This document shows positions 1-8,038 of a DNA stretch of 64,000 bases, piece after piece. The notes beneath the pieces were generated by a model that was given only the letters and a program-made list of their open reading frames with translations, was not told the DNA's origin and did not search any database. Both the position numbers and the translations under genes were made by a program. The first letter of the stretch is position 1; each line of letters opens with the position of its first letter. This DNA comes from Allosphingosinicella sp042666435 (GTDB lineage Bacteria; Pseudomonadota; Alphaproteobacteria; Sphingomonadales; Sphingomonadaceae): contig NZ_JBHTDC010000001.1 of the NCBI RefSeq assembly GCF_042666435.1, forward strand, positions 62,001 through 126,000, read 5' to 3'.

Positions 1-842
1 TGGGTGGTCGCGAGGTCGGCGAGATAGTCGGCGATGTGCGCGCCGTGGGTGGAGCCGGCGAGCAGCAGGCCGGCGAAGCTCACCGGGTTGATGACCGTCG
101 TCGCCCCCGCCTGCCGCGCCAGCAGCTCGTTGTCGGCGTTGCGCACCGCGACACTGATCGGGATCGATGGAGCGAGGTGCCGCGCGGTGAGCGTCACCAG
201 GATCGAGGTATCGTCGCTTCCGGCCGAGACGATCATCGCGCGTGCGCTTTCGATGCGCACCGCCTGGAGCGTCTTGTCCCGGGTGGCGTCTGCCTCCATC
301 ACCGCGCAGCCCAGCGACTCGGCCCGTTCGAGCGCTTCGGAGTCCCCGTCTATGACGACGAGGTCCGACGGCGGGGTGCCGCGGGCGATGATCTCGTCGA
401 CGGCTTCCGAGCCGCTGGTGCCGAAGCCGGCGACGACGATGTGATCGCTGAGCTTTCCCTGAATGCGTGCCATGATCCATTTGTCCCATGTTCGGCGGAA
501 GATGAACTGATAAGCGGTGCCGATGAAGATCAGCACGAAGAAGACGCGGATCGGCGTGACGATCAGCGCGTCGAACATGCGCGTGCGGTCGGTGACCGGC
601 GCGATGTCGCCATAGCCGGTCGTGGTGATGCTGATCATCGTGAAATAAACGACGTCGCTGAAGCTCACATGGCCGTCGAAATTGTCCCTGAGGCCGGCGC
701 GATCGAACCAGTGGACCGCGATGGCGAAGGCGATCAGACCGAGGATGAGGAGCACCCGCCAGCCGATCTGCGCCCAGACCGGAATACGACTCCTGCGCCG
801 CAGGGAAACCCGGTCGGGGCCTCTGGGCCGCCGCCGCCGCAT
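1..842 (-). CDS. Two-TM potassium channel with RCK/TrkA-N domain (3' end outside window)
   Basis: Reading leftwards from an ATG at 842 the frame stays open to the window edge, so the C-terminus is missing. An Arg-rich start is followed by a hydrophobic segment (about residues 24-43), a pore loop with the K+ selectivity filter TTTGYGD (about residues 72-78) and a second hydrophobic segment (about 90-105). A Rossmann-type TrkA-N/RCK domain then begins at VVAGFGTSGSEAVDEI. This is the classic layout of a bacterial ligand-gated K+ channel of the inner membrane, where the cytosolic domain binds a nucleotide and gates the pore. The start overlaps the surE stop by one base (TGATG), so it is probably translated with surE. 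The family is clear; which ligand gates it cannot be told. Confidence 0.88.
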   Translation of the reverse strand, partial: MRRRRPRGPDRVSLRRRSRIPVWAQIGWRVLLILGLIAFAIAVHWFDRAGLRDNFDGHVSFSDVVYFTMISITTTGYGDIAPVTDRTRMFDALIVTPIRVFFVLIFIGTAYQFIFRRTWDKWIMARIQGKLSDHIVVAGFGTSGSEAVDEIIARGTPPSDLVVIDGDSEALERAESLGCAVMEADATRDKTLQAVRIESARAMIVSAGSDDTSILVTLTARHLAPSIPISVAVRNADNELLARQAGATTVINPVSFAGLLLAGSTHGAHIADYLADLATT

Positions 843-1606
843 CAGGGATAGAGTTCCGCCAGCCGGCCCAGCGATGGACCATGAGTGAGATCCAGATGCA
901 ACGGCGTCACCGCCACATAGCCGTCGGCTATGGCCTCCAGATCCGTGGAATGGCTGGGCGTCGAGATCATCGGGCCGAGGCCGAACCAGAAATAATCATA
1001 GCCGCGCGTGTCGGTCCGCTGGACGAGCTTCAGCCGGCCATAGTCGCGCAGCCCCTGCTGGACGACCCGAACGCCTTTCACGTCGCCCGGGGGCAAAGCG
1101 GGGAAGTTGACGTTGACCAGGGTGCGCGGCGCCATCGGCGTCGAAATCAGCGGGCGCAGCACCTGTTCGGCCCACGCCTCGGCGGCGGCGAACGGCACGG
1201 TGTCGCCCATGCCCTCCCTGGCATAGCTCTGGCTGAGCGCGATCGAAGGGATGCCGGCAAGAGCGCCCTCCATCGCCGCCGACACGGTGCCCGAATAGGT
1301 GACGTCCTCGCCCAGATTGGCGCCGCGGTTGACGCCGGAGAGGACCAGATCGGGCGGATCGTCCTTCATGATGTGGGCGATCGCCATCATCACCGAATCC
1401 GTCGGCGTGCCGGTGACGCAGAAGCGGCGCTCGCCGAGACGGCGAAGCCGCACCGGCAGGGTAAGGGTCAGCGAATGGCCGGCGCCCGATTGCTCCTCGG
1501 TCGGCGCGACGATCCAGATATCGTCGGAAAAGGTCCGCGCGATCTTCTCCAGCACCTTGAGGCCGGTCGCGTTCACGCCGTCATCGTTGGTGAGCAGGAT
1601 CCGCAT
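842..1606 (-). CDS. surE: 5'/3'-nucleotidase SurE
   Basis: Protein of 254 residues, the usual SurE length. It starts with the family signature MRILLTNDDGVNATG, whose Asp pair binds the divalent metal. ESGVNRGANLGEDV-type sequence (here SGVNRGANLGEDV) and YSGTVSAAMEG follow, both typical of the active site. SurE dephosphorylates nucleoside monophosphates in the cytoplasm and is linked to stationary-phase survival. The frame is open 18 codons further upstream, but the internal Met at 1606 starts exactly at the conserved N-terminus and is preferred. The gene overlaps the downstream channel gene by one base. In proteobacteria surE often neighbours pcm and rpoS; here neither is visible. Confidence 0.95.
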   Translation of the reverse strand: MRILLTNDDGVNATGLKVLEKIARTFSDDIWIVAPTEEQSGAGHSLTLTLPVRLRRLGERRFCVTGTPTDSVMMAIAHIMKDDPPDLVLSGVNRGANLGEDVTYSGTVSAAMEGALAGIPSIALSQSYAREGMGDTVPFAAAEAWAEQVLRPLISTPMAPRTLVNVNFPALPPGDVKGVRVVQQGLRDYGRLKLVQRTDTRGYDYFWFGLGPMISTPSHSTDLEAIADGYVAVTPLHLDLTHGPSLGRLAELYP

Positions 1607-1709
1607 CGGCCCAAGGCTATGGCCCTCGCCTTGGCCTGAAGCAAGCCTTTGGCCGGGCAACTATCGGCGCGTTTCCGGCGTTGTCCGGCAAAGTCAGAAG
1701 GAGATTGAA

Positions 1710-2150
1710 ATGCAGGTTCCGCACAACAGCTTCGTGGTCGTCGCCGATGGCGAGAAGATGCTTTTCTTCCGCAACGAGGGAGACACGGACTATCCGAAGC
1801 TGGAGGTGGAGAGGAAGCGCGAGCAGGATAATCCCCCCGACCGCGACCAGAAGAGCGACGGCCCGGGCCGGGCCTTTTCGAGCGTCGGAAGCGCCAGAAG
1901 CGCCTTCGAGGAAGCCGATTTCCACCAGCTCGAGGAGAACCGCTTCGCCGCCGAGACCGCGGAGATGCTCAAGCAGCGCGCGCTGCGCAACGATTTCGAT
2001 TCGCTGATCGTGGTGGCGCCGCCGCGCACATTGGGCGAGCTTCGCAAACATTATCACAAGGAGGTCGAGAAAAGGCTCGCCGGCGAGATCGCCAAGGATC
2101 TGACCGGCCATCCGGTCGAGGAGATTGAAAAAATCATCCGGGCGGAATAG
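1710..2150 (+). CDS. Host attachment family protein
   Basis: Protein of 146 residues that matches the small family annotated as 'protein required for attachment to host cells' (Host_attach). Visible features are the opening VVVADGEKMLFF, a charged middle with GPGRAFSS, and the conserved stretch LIVVAPPRTLGELRKHYH, ending in an acidic helix. It has no signal peptide or membrane segment, so it is probably cytosolic. The fold is related to archaeal release-factor-like (eRF1 domain) proteins, but its biochemical role is not known. The chosen ATG at 1710 has a good ribosome binding site AGAAGGAG just upstream; the longer open frame upstream is antisense to surE. A long inverted repeat follows the stop. 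Confidence 0.82.
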   Translation: MQVPHNSFVVVADGEKMLFFRNEGDTDYPKLEVERKREQDNPPDRDQKSDGPGRAFSSVGSARSAFEEADFHQLEENRFAAETAEMLKQRALRNDFDSLIVVAPPRTLGELRKHYHKEVEKRLAGEIAKDLTGHPVEEIEKIIRAE

Positions 2151-2185
2151 CCTGCGGGCGTGGCCGGCTGAAGGCGGCGACGCTC

Positions 2186-2236
2186 CCCACCATAAAGCGA
2201 GACAGTTTCTGTTCAGTCTCACTGCTTTATAGTGGG
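2186..2236. repeat. Long imperfect hairpin upstream of the 2261 gene
   Basis: The arms CCCACCATAAAGCGAGAC and GTCTCACTGCTTTATAGTGGG can pair over about 17 bases with one mismatch and a three-base bulge around a 12-base loop. The structure ends 24 bases before the next ATG. There is no T-tract, so it is not a standard intrinsic terminator. It could be an operator, an mRNA 5' structure or a small mobile-element remnant. Confidence 0.6.
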
Positions 2237-2260
2237 TCAGGCAACCATTCAGGAGAGATC

Positions 2261-2839
2261 ATGACCATCCGCAATATTTTTCTCGTTTCCGCGGCCATGC
2301 TGGCTTCGGCCGCGCTGGCGCAGCCGGCTTTGGCCCAGACGGCTCCCGCGGCCGCCCAGGCGGCGATGACCGTCGGCGCCAAAGTGGCCGACACCGCCGG
2401 CGGCGAAGTCGGCACGATCACCTCGGTCGACGGCGAGTTCGTCATCCTCAAGACCGACCGCCACGAGGTTCGCCTGCCGGTCGCTTCCTTCACCGCCGTC
2501 GAGGACGGCTACATCATGGCGATGACTCGCGCCGAGGTGAATGCCGCCGTCGAGCAGACATTGGCCTCCGCCGACAATCTGCTGACGGTCGGCGCGATGG
2601 TCCACGACACGAGTGGGGGTGTCGTCGGCTCGGTCGAGAAGGTCGACGCCCAGTTCGCCACGGTGAAGCTCGCCAGCAGCACCCTCGTGCAGCTGCCGGT
2701 CTCGGCGTTCGGCCCGGGCCAGAGCGGCCCGGTGATCGCGATGACGGCCGCCGAGCTCGAGGCCCAGGCCGGGGCCGCCACTCCGGCCGATGTCACGGCC
2801 GACACCGCCGCCGGCGCCGCCACTGAGGCCGCCGAATAA
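2261..2839 (+). CDS. Secreted protein with two repeats, unknown function
   Basis: Protein of 192 residues. Residues 1-25 form a signal peptide ending in AALAQPALAQ, so the mature protein should be periplasmic or exported. The rest holds two similar units: MTVGAKVADTAGGEVGTI followed by a VDGEFVILK strand, and LLTVGAMVHDTSGGVVGS followed by VDAQFATVK. Each unit then has LP.(A/S)F, so the protein looks like a tandem of PRC-barrel-like small beta folds. The C-terminus is Ala/Thr rich. The ribosome binding site AGGAGAG lies 4 bases before the ATG. Similar proteins are common in sphingomonads but have no assigned role. A strong stem-loop follows the stop. Confidence 0.8.
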   Translation: MTIRNIFLVSAAMLASAALAQPALAQTAPAAAQAAMTVGAKVADTAGGEVGTITSVDGEFVILKTDRHEVRLPVASFTAVEDGYIMAMTRAEVNAAVEQTLASADNLLTVGAMVHDTSGGVVGSVEKVDAQFATVKLASSTLVQLPVSAFGPGQSGPVIAMTAAELEAQAGAATPADVTADTAAGAATEAAE

Positions 2840-2862
2840 GCGACGTCCTGCCGGAAACAAGC

Positions 2863-2900
2863 GAAGGCCGCGCCTGAAGGGTCGGGCGCGGCCTTCTTCC
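2863..2900 (+). terminator. Stem-loop terminator after the 2261 gene
   Basis: GAAGGCCGCGCC at 2863-2874 pairs perfectly with GGCGCGGCCTTC at 2885-2896 across a 10-base loop, followed by TTCCTGT. The T-run is short, but the 12-bp GC-rich stem between two convergent genes fits a (possibly bidirectional) transcription terminator. Confidence 0.65.
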
Positions 2901-2919
2901 TGTCCGGACTTCCGGGTGC

Positions 2920-3603
2920 TTATCCCGCCGAGCGGGCCAGCCTCCTCCGCGCGACCAGGGCAGCCGCGGCGGCGCCGAACAGGATGATGATGGGCGGTGC
3001 CGGCACCGGCACGCCGCCGGTCGAGGTGGTGGTCGAACCACCGCTCGAAGTCGAAGAGCTGGTGCTGCTCGACGTGGAGGAGCTCGTGCTGCTCGAAGTC
3101 GACGAACTGGTGCTGGTGCTCGTCCCGCCGCCGAAGCTGCTCGAGCTCGTGCTTGTCGAACTGCCGCCGGTGGATGTGCTCGTCGACGCCGTGAAGATGA
3201 CGTTGCCGCTGCTGCTGCCTCCGAAGAAGCCGCCGCTGAAGAAGCCGCTGCCGAAGCCGCCGCTCGGACCGCCGCCGGTTACCACCGCCGCGCCACCGCC
3301 GCCGCCACCGCCCGGCATCACGACCGGCGGGAGCATTGGAAGCTGGGGCGCGGGCGCGTAGCTCACCGTGCGGGTGGTGACGGTGCTGCCGGGCGTCACC
3401 CTGCATTCGGTCTTCGCGACCTTCGCGATCTTCCGCGGGATCCGCTTGGTGTTGTAGGAACGCTTGACCGTCTTGGCGTTCGCCTTCTTGACGAGCGCGG
3501 GACGGGTCGGCGGATTGTCGACCGCGTGGACGGCGCCGCCGCCGATGATTGCCCCGCCGCAAGCGCAGGCCGCCAATTTCGCCAAGGCCATCTTTACCGA
3601 CAT
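2920..3603 (-). CDS. Exported Ser/Thr-rich protein with PEP-CTERM-like anchor
   Basis: Protein of 227 residues. A signal sequence (MSVKMALAKLAACACGGAIIGGGAVHA) opens the protein, then a basic Lys/Arg-rich stretch and a Gly-rich stretch. About residues 130-195 are a low-complexity tract of Ser-Thr with short repeats such as STSSS. The C-terminus has the three-part form of PEP-CTERM sorting signals: a short Pro motif (VPVPAPP), a hydrophobic segment (IIILFGAAAAALVA) and a basic tail (RRRLARSAG). In exosortase systems such tails direct transpeptidation at the membrane, and Ser/Thr-rich bodies are often glycosylated. The motif here reads PAP rather than PEP, so the class is inferred. The start at 3603 was chosen because it opens the signal peptide. 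No exosortase gene is in the window. Confidence 0.7.
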   Translation of the reverse strand: MSVKMALAKLAACACGGAIIGGGAVHAVDNPPTRPALVKKANAKTVKRSYNTKRIPRKIAKVAKTECRVTPGSTVTTRTVSYAPAPQLPMLPPVVMPGGGGGGGAAVVTGGGPSGGFGSGFFSGGFFGGSSSGNVIFTASTSTSTGGSSTSTSSSSFGGGTSTSTSSSTSSSTSSSTSSSTSSSTSSGGSTTTSTGGVPVPAPPIIILFGAAAAALVARRRLARSAG

Positions 3604-4113
3604 GACATCTACCCTGTTCCGCGCTCCTGCCGCCGCCGGTAAGTTGACCCTGATCAACCGGAAGCCGCGTCGAGCTATGGAAACAGAGATGCCAAAGAAG
3701 CGCGGAAGAGCAAGCGCGTTAACCACGATGTACCGCCGATGACGGGACAAAACGGGCTTTCGGGCTTGTTCCGTCCCAACTGGGGACAGACTGTCATCAG
3801 GGGTGAACGCGCTTTTGTCCCAAGCTCTTTCATCGTCGTGGTTAATCGGCCGATTTCGACTCGGGGAGGGATGCGAGTCGCGGATGTTTCGTTCGGCGCG
3901 GATGGACCCCAATCGCCACGCGGGCGACAAAAATGTCACGCTTCCCTGGCAAATCCCATGCCTTTTTCAACCGCATTATGAGTGACTTGTGCTTCCCCTG
4001 TCGCGAAGCTATAGGCGCGCTGGGGCAGGTGCCGACGAAGTCGCAACATAGCGAACGGGGCATCGGGTTTGCGGGCGGCGCAAAGGCCGCGCGCCGAACG
4101 AGTGGAGGGGTTT
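3604..4113. other. Intergenic region between PEP-CTERM-like gene and dksA
   Basis: About 510 bases with no convincing gene. The open frames here lack ribosome binding sites and known protein features. It must hold the divergent promoters of the flanking genes; one candidate dksA promoter is listed separately. A 21-codon frame at 3677 is Lys/Arg rich but has no support. Confidence 0.6.
3987..4015 (+). promoter_or_regulatory. Candidate sigma-70 promoter of dksA
   Basis: TTGTGC at 3987-3992 and TATAGG at 4010-4015 are separated by 17 bases, about 100 bases before the dksA start. This is seen by eye only; no start site is known. Confidence 0.4.
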
Positions 4114-4578
4114 ATGGCTACGGCTCTCAGCGAAGTTTACGATCCGCGACGCAATCCGGCTCTGGCGATGGAGCCCGACGCAGGCTACCGGCCGAACGCC
4201 GGCGAAACGTTCATGAATTCCGTGCAGCTCGCTTATTTCCGCAGGAAGCTGCTCGACTGGAAAGAGGCGATCGTGCGGGAATCCCGCGATACGATGGCCC
4301 AGCTGAAAAGCGGTCCGATCCGCGAGGCGGACGTCACCGACCGCGCCTCCAGCGAGACCGACTGGGGCATCGAGCTGCGCACCCGCGACCGCCAGCGCAA
4401 GCTCATCGCCAAGATCGACGCGGCGCTGCGCCGGATCGAGCAGGGCGAATATGGCTATTGCGAAGTGACCGGCGAGCCGATCTCGCTGGCCCGGCTGGAA
4501 GCGCGGCCGATCGCGACGATGACGGTCGAGGCTCAGGAGCGGCACGAGCGACAGGAGCGCGTTTCGCGCGACGACTGA
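4114..4578 (+). CDS. dksA: RNA polymerase-binding transcription factor DksA
   Basis: Protein of 154 residues with the DksA layout: an N-terminal coiled coil (about residues 30-100, including LAYFRRKLLDWKEAIVRES and DRASSETDWGIELRTRDR) carrying the tip acidic residues, then the globular end IEQGEYGYCEVTGEPISL and RLEARPIATMTVEAQERHE. DksA enters the RNA polymerase secondary channel and, with ppGpp, alters initiation at rRNA and amino-acid promoters. Only one of the four zinc-finger cysteines remains (YCEVT), and the second pair is replaced (MTVE). This resembles the zinc-independent variants known from alphaproteobacteria. The ATG at 4114 has GTGGAGGGG upstream and is preferred to the longer frame starting at 4069. 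Confidence 0.9.
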   Translation: MATALSEVYDPRRNPALAMEPDAGYRPNAGETFMNSVQLAYFRRKLLDWKEAIVRESRDTMAQLKSGPIREADVTDRASSETDWGIELRTRDRQRKLIAKIDAALRRIEQGEYGYCEVTGEPISLARLEARPIATMTVEAQERHERQERVSRDD

Positions 4579-4665
4579 CGTCGCGCGCCGACGTTAACGC
4601 GATCGCGACCTTTGATCGCTAAGGCGGGCTTTGGCCGCGCGCAGGCGGCCATGAAGGTGCCTGTC

Positions 4666-5028
4666 ATGATCGAGACCAAGATTAGCAGGGGTAAGAGCGC
4701 GGACGCGGCCAGCCGCCGCGCATCCAGCCGCGACAGCCTGTTCCTTTCCGCCACCATCCGCCGCGTCCAGGATCCGGCGGTCGATCTGACGCCGGTGCGG
4801 GTCCGCAATCTGTCGGCGATCGGCCTGATGGCGGATTATCTGGACGTTGCCATCGCCGGCGACCCGGTCGTCGTCACGTTACGGGGCATCGGCGCGGTGT
4901 CCGGCAAGGTGGCCTGGGTCAAATCCGGGCGCATCGGCATCAACTTCGATGTCGAAGTCGATCCGCTCAAGGCCCGCAAGCCGGTGGTCCGGCCGGCGGC
5001 GCCGCCGATCAGGCGGCGCCCCCTCTAA
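4666..5028 (+). CDS. PilZ domain protein (c-di-GMP receptor candidate)
   Basis: Protein of about 120 residues, essentially a single PilZ domain. The two binding motifs are visible: RxxxR (RRASSRDSLFLS) and the D/NxSxxG motif as RNLSAIGLMADY. They are followed by beta strands such as VVVTLRGIGAVSGKVAWV and a basic Pro-rich tail. PilZ domains bind cyclic di-GMP; the output of such single-domain proteins is usually protein-protein contact. Three in-frame ATGs exist (4612, 4651, 4666). The last is chosen because GAAGGTG lies six bases upstream. A second PilZ protein (61601) and a c-di-GMP phosphodiesterase (12737) are in the same window. Confidence 0.85.
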   Translation: MIETKISRGKSADAASRRASSRDSLFLSATIRRVQDPAVDLTPVRVRNLSAIGLMADYLDVAIAGDPVVVTLRGIGAVSGKVAWVKSGRIGINFDVEVDPLKARKPVVRPAAPPIRRRPL

Positions 5029-5130
5029 GGCCAGTTCGACAAGGGTCGAATCGCTCTGGGTATTCCAGCTGCGATTTCCGAGCGGCTGGCTGATCCAGCC
5101 GGCTCGAAAACGCTCCAGGCGGCTCGGGCG

Positions 5131-5286
5131 CTAAAGGCCTTGGAGCGCCTCTTTCACTCTCAGCTTCTCTTTCTTCAATCGGGAGATCGTGGCCATGTCC
5201 GGATGGGGTCGCTGATTCTCTTCGGTGATGCGCGCGTCGAGACCAGCATGCTTGGTTTCCAGTGCGGACATATGCGCGTTCTGCAT
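5131..5286 (-). CDS. YdcH/DUF465 family small protein
   Basis: Protein of 51 residues. It reads MQNAHMSALETKHAGLDARI, then a turn with HPDMATISRLKKEKLRVKE, which is the DUF465 (YdcH) signature of two short helices forming an antiparallel coiled coil. These cytosolic proteins are abundant in alphaproteobacteria, and their function is not established. The ATG at 5286 is preferred to the one at 5292 because GAGGAG sits six bases before it. A second DUF465 gene lies on the other strand at 5445, so the pair is divergent. Confidence 0.8.
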   Translation of the reverse strand: MQNAHMSALETKHAGLDARITEENQRPHPDMATISRLKKEKLRVKEALQGL

Positions 5287-5444
5287 TCCCATCTCCTCTG
5301 CATGGCTGTCGGTATGAACGATTAGAACGTCGATTCCGGCGTTTGTCTCCTCCGATAAGACGGTCGCCCATGCCTGTACGACGACCCGTTCATGGCCTAT
5401 CTATACCCCAGAATATGAAGCTTGAGTAGCGGGGAGCGAGAGGC

Positions 5445-5657
5445 ATGACGGCACTCGAGGGCGGCGATCCGGCCGCGGCGTCCAGGCTGGCGCAGCTGAA
5501 GATGGAGCATCGCGATCTTGACGCCGCGATCGAAGCGCTTCGCGCCACGCTTTCCTCCGACCAGCTCCAGCTCGCCCGCCTCAAGCGACGCAAGCTCCGG
5601 CTGAGGGACGAGATCAGCGAGCTCGAGGACCAGCTCGTCCCCGACATCATCGCCTGA
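5445..5657 (+). CDS. YdcH/DUF465 family small protein
   Basis: Protein of 70 residues, almost entirely helical. It contains the DUF465 pattern LAQLKMEHRDLDAAIEAL, a short turn (SSDQLQLARLKRRKLRLRDE) and ISELEDQLVPD. The predicted structure is an antiparallel coiled coil and the likely location is the cytosol. The role is unknown. The first residues (MTALEGGDPAAAS) are an extra flexible piece not seen in the divergent paralogue at 5131. The sequence GCGAGAGGC before the ATG is a weak ribosome binding site. Confidence 0.75.
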   Translation: MTALEGGDPAAASRLAQLKMEHRDLDAAIEALRATLSSDQLQLARLKRRKLRLRDEISELEDQLVPDIIA

Positions 5658-5769
5658 GACCCGTGTCGTTCGCAGAAGCGGACGTGTCGTTCGTCGAAAA
5701 TCGCCCCGAACGACTTCGAGGGACGGCAATTTCGTGATACATTGTAACTCTCTCTCAAAGGAGGTCGCA

Positions 5770-6333
5770 ATGTACGTCAAGGCTATGATCCTCTTGGGCG
5801 CTTCGCTGGCGTTGCCCGCCGCCGCTTTCGCCGCGTCGACCACGATCATGGGCAGCAATCCCCAGGCGCGAGCCTGCTATCTGGCCGCCGAAGCCACCGA
5901 ATATTCGGATCCGCAGGCGGACGCTCTGGCTATCTGCAACAAGGCGCTCGGAAACCAGGCGCTCAGCTATCAGGACCAGCTCGCGACTCACGTCAATCGC
6001 GGCATCGTCGAATTCCGGCTGGGCATGTTCGACCGCGCCCTTCAGGATTTCGACGCGGCGCTGGCGATCGAGCCGAACCAGCCGGACGCTCTCATCAACA
6101 AGGGCATCACCATGCTGGCCAGCGGCGCCGGCATCGAGGAGTCGCTGCGGCTGCTCGACGCGGGCCTCGCCGGCGATCCGCACCGGCCCTGGGTCGGCTA
6201 TTACGGCCGCGCGGTCGCGCATGAGCTCGCCGGACGCGACGCGGCGGCTTACGAGGATTACAAGCAGGCGCAGGAACTGAAGCCCGGCTGGGCGCTCGCC
6301 CGCCAGGCGCTCGCCCGCTTCTCGGTCAGCTGA
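5770..6333 (+). CDS. Periplasmic tetratricopeptide-repeat protein
   Basis: Protein of 187 residues. A signal peptide (MYVKAMILLGASLALPAAAF, cut after AFA) precedes TPR helices. The repeat core is visible in NRGIVEFRLGMFDRALQDF followed by DAALAIEPNQPDALINKGI, and later YEDYKQAQELKPGWALARQ. It probably acts as a protein-binding scaffold in the periplasm; no partner is indicated by neighbours. The start at 5770 is supported by the strong AAAGGAGGTC just upstream, and the longer open frame from 5734 lacks that support. Sphingomonad genomes contain many such short TPR proteins of unknown purpose. Confidence 0.82.
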   Translation: MYVKAMILLGASLALPAAAFAASTTIMGSNPQARACYLAAEATEYSDPQADALAICNKALGNQALSYQDQLATHVNRGIVEFRLGMFDRALQDFDAALAIEPNQPDALINKGITMLASGAGIEESLRLLDAGLAGDPHRPWVGYYGRAVAHELAGRDAAAYEDYKQAQELKPGWALARQALARFSVS

Positions 6334-6390
6334 GGCAATTTACCTTCTTTCGCCGTTCACCGCGGCCTCGCCTTGTGGCACAGTCGGTGA

Positions 6391-6852
6391 ATGGCGATTG
6401 AGGAAGCCCGCAGCCGGATGACGCCCAGGCTGATAGATTCGCTTTATGTCGAGGCGATGGTGCTCGCCGACGAGGCGCGCGCTTATTTCGACCGCAACGG
6501 CCGCGACGACCGGATGGCGCTCGATCCGTTGGTGCGAGTCGGTTTTTCGTGCGAGTCGCTCAAGGTGACGACCCGGCTCATGCACATCATCGCCTGGCTG
6601 CTCACCCAGCGCGCGGTCGAAGCCGGCGAACTGACCCCGGTCCAGGCGCGCAAGCCCGCGCGGCGCCTGGGCGACGCGACCGACAGCGACCCCCTTTTGC
6701 TGGAGCAGCTTCCCGGCGCCGCCCTCCAGCTCGTCCAGGCGAGCAGCGAGCTTTACGCCCGGGTCCGGCGCCTCGACGAGGGAAGCGGCGGCATCGAGCC
6801 GCAGCCGAGCCCCGCGCGAAGCCTGCTCAGCCGCCTCGAGCGCTCGCTCTGA
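6391..6852 (+). CDS. rcdA: DUF1465 family protein, RcdA-like
   Basis: Protein of 153 residues with no membrane segment. The conserved start RLIDSLYVEAMVLADEARAYF, the VRVGFSCESLKVTTRLMHIIAWLL helix and the QARKPARRLGD stretch are those of the alphaproteobacterial DUF1465 family. The Caulobacter member is RcdA, an adaptor that helps ClpXP degrade the cell-cycle regulator CtrA. The C-terminal 35 residues are Pro/Ser/Arg rich and probably disordered. Assigning the adaptor role in this organism is an inference from the family. Other cell-cycle genes (divK, mipZ) lie elsewhere in the window. The gene stands alone between a TPR gene and a dehydrogenase. Confidence 0.72.
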   Translation: MAIEEARSRMTPRLIDSLYVEAMVLADEARAYFDRNGRDDRMALDPLVRVGFSCESLKVTTRLMHIIAWLLTQRAVEAGELTPVQARKPARRLGDATDSDPLLLEQLPGAALQLVQASSELYARVRRLDEGSGGIEPQPSPARSLLSRLERSL

Positions 6853-6892
6853 TATTGCTTGCCGGTCCCCGGCGGCGCTAGCATCCTCCACC

Positions 6893-8038
6893 ATGAAGCG
6901 GTTCGAATTCAGCTACGGCCCCAGACTGATCGCCGGCGCCGGGTCCGCCGCGCGACTGGGGGAGCTGCTTCCCGCCGGTCCCTGCCTGTTCGTCACCGAC
7001 TCTCGGATCCTGGAACTCGGCCTTGCCGATGGGGCGCTCGGCTCGCTCGAAGAGGCGGGCGTGGTTCCAGCCATATTCGATGGCGTCGAACAGGATCCTT
7101 CCCGCGATACCGTGATGGCGGCGGTGGTGGCCGGGATAAGGCGGGGATGCGCTTCCGTCGTCGGATTCGGAGGCGGCAGCCCGATGGATGTCGCCAAGCT
7201 CGCCGCCTATCTGATCGGTAGCGGCGACGATCTGGACACGCTTTGGGGCGTCGGCAAGGCGGCGGGCGCGCGCCTGCCGCTCGCGCTCGTGCCGACCACC
7301 GCCGGCACCGGGTCGGAAGCGACACCGGTCGCGATCGTCACGGTCGGGGGCGCCGAGAAGAAGGGGGTGAGCAGCGCCGCCTTGGTCGCCGACTGGGCAA
7401 TACTCGATCCCGACCTCACCCTCGGCCTGCCGCGCGCCGTCACGGCGGCGACCGGAATCGACGCCATGGTGCATGCGATCGAGGCCTATACGTCTGCGCA
7501 CAGGAAGAATCCGGTGTCGGACATGCTGGCGCGCGAGGCGCTGCGGCTGCTCGCGGCCAATCTGGGCAAGGCTTGCGACGCGCCGCAGGATGTTGCCGCG
7601 CGCGAGGCCATGCTGCTCGGGGCCCATTTCGCCGGAATCGCCTTCGCCAACGCGCCGGTGGCCGGCGTCCACGCGCTCGCTTATCCGTTGGGCGGACATT
7701 TCCACGTGCCGCACGGCCTCTCCAATGCGCTCATGCTGCCCCATGTCCTCGGCCACAACATGCATGAAGCCATGACGTCATATGCCGAACTCGGCGCCTT
7801 GCTCGACCCGAAGCTGGCCGATCTGGGGACGCAGGCGCGGGCGCGCGCATTCGTCGAGAGGCTGCGGCAATTGTCGCTCGACGCCGGCCTGCCGCAGCGC
7901 CTCCGCGATGTCGGCGTGTCGCCGCACCATCTCGATCTGCTGGCGCGCGAAGCGATGAAACAGGAAAGATTGCTGGTGAACAATCCCTGCCCGATCACCG
8001 AGGCGGACGCCCGCCGGCTCTACGAGGCGGCGCTGTGA
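6893..8038 (+). CDS. Iron-containing alcohol dehydrogenase
   Basis: Protein of 381 residues, normal for the Fe-ADH family. The NAD(P)-binding region has FGGGSPMDVAKLAAYL (about residues 89-104) and the typical PTTAGTGSEAT (about 139-149). Metal-binding residues are seen in GIDAMVHAIEAY, HALAYPLGGHFHVPHG and the nearby LPHVLGHN. The enzyme oxidises an alcohol or reduces an aldehyde using NAD(P) in the cytosol; the substrate cannot be told. The stop overlaps the GTG start of the next gene (GTGA), so it is translationally coupled to a thioesterase, which suggests the two act on related acyl or aldehyde compounds. Confidence 0.9.
   Translation: MKRFEFSYGPRLIAGAGSAARLGELLPAGPCLFVTDSRILELGLADGALGSLEEAGVVPAIFDGVEQDPSRDTVMAAVVAGIRRGCASVVGFGGGSPMDVAKLAAYLIGSGDDLDTLWGVGKAAGARLPLALVPTTAGTGSEATPVAIVTVGGAEKKGVSSAALVADWAILDPDLTLGLPRAVTAATGIDAMVHAIEAYTSAHRKNPVSDMLAREALRLLAANLGKACDAPQDVAAREAMLLGAHFAGIAFANAPVAGVHALAYPLGGHFHVPHGLSNALMLPHVLGHNMHEAMTSYAELGALLDPKLADLGTQARARAFVERLRQLSLDAGLPQRLRDVGVSPHHLDLLAREAMKQERLLVNNPCPITEADARRLYEAAL

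Noticed and set aside
3677..3742. 21-codon Lys/Arg-rich frame
   Set aside because: No ribosome binding site and too short to judge.
5009..5371. Minus-strand 120-codon frame over the ydcH region
   Set aside because: The real gene in this place is the 51-residue DUF465 protein in another frame of the same strand.
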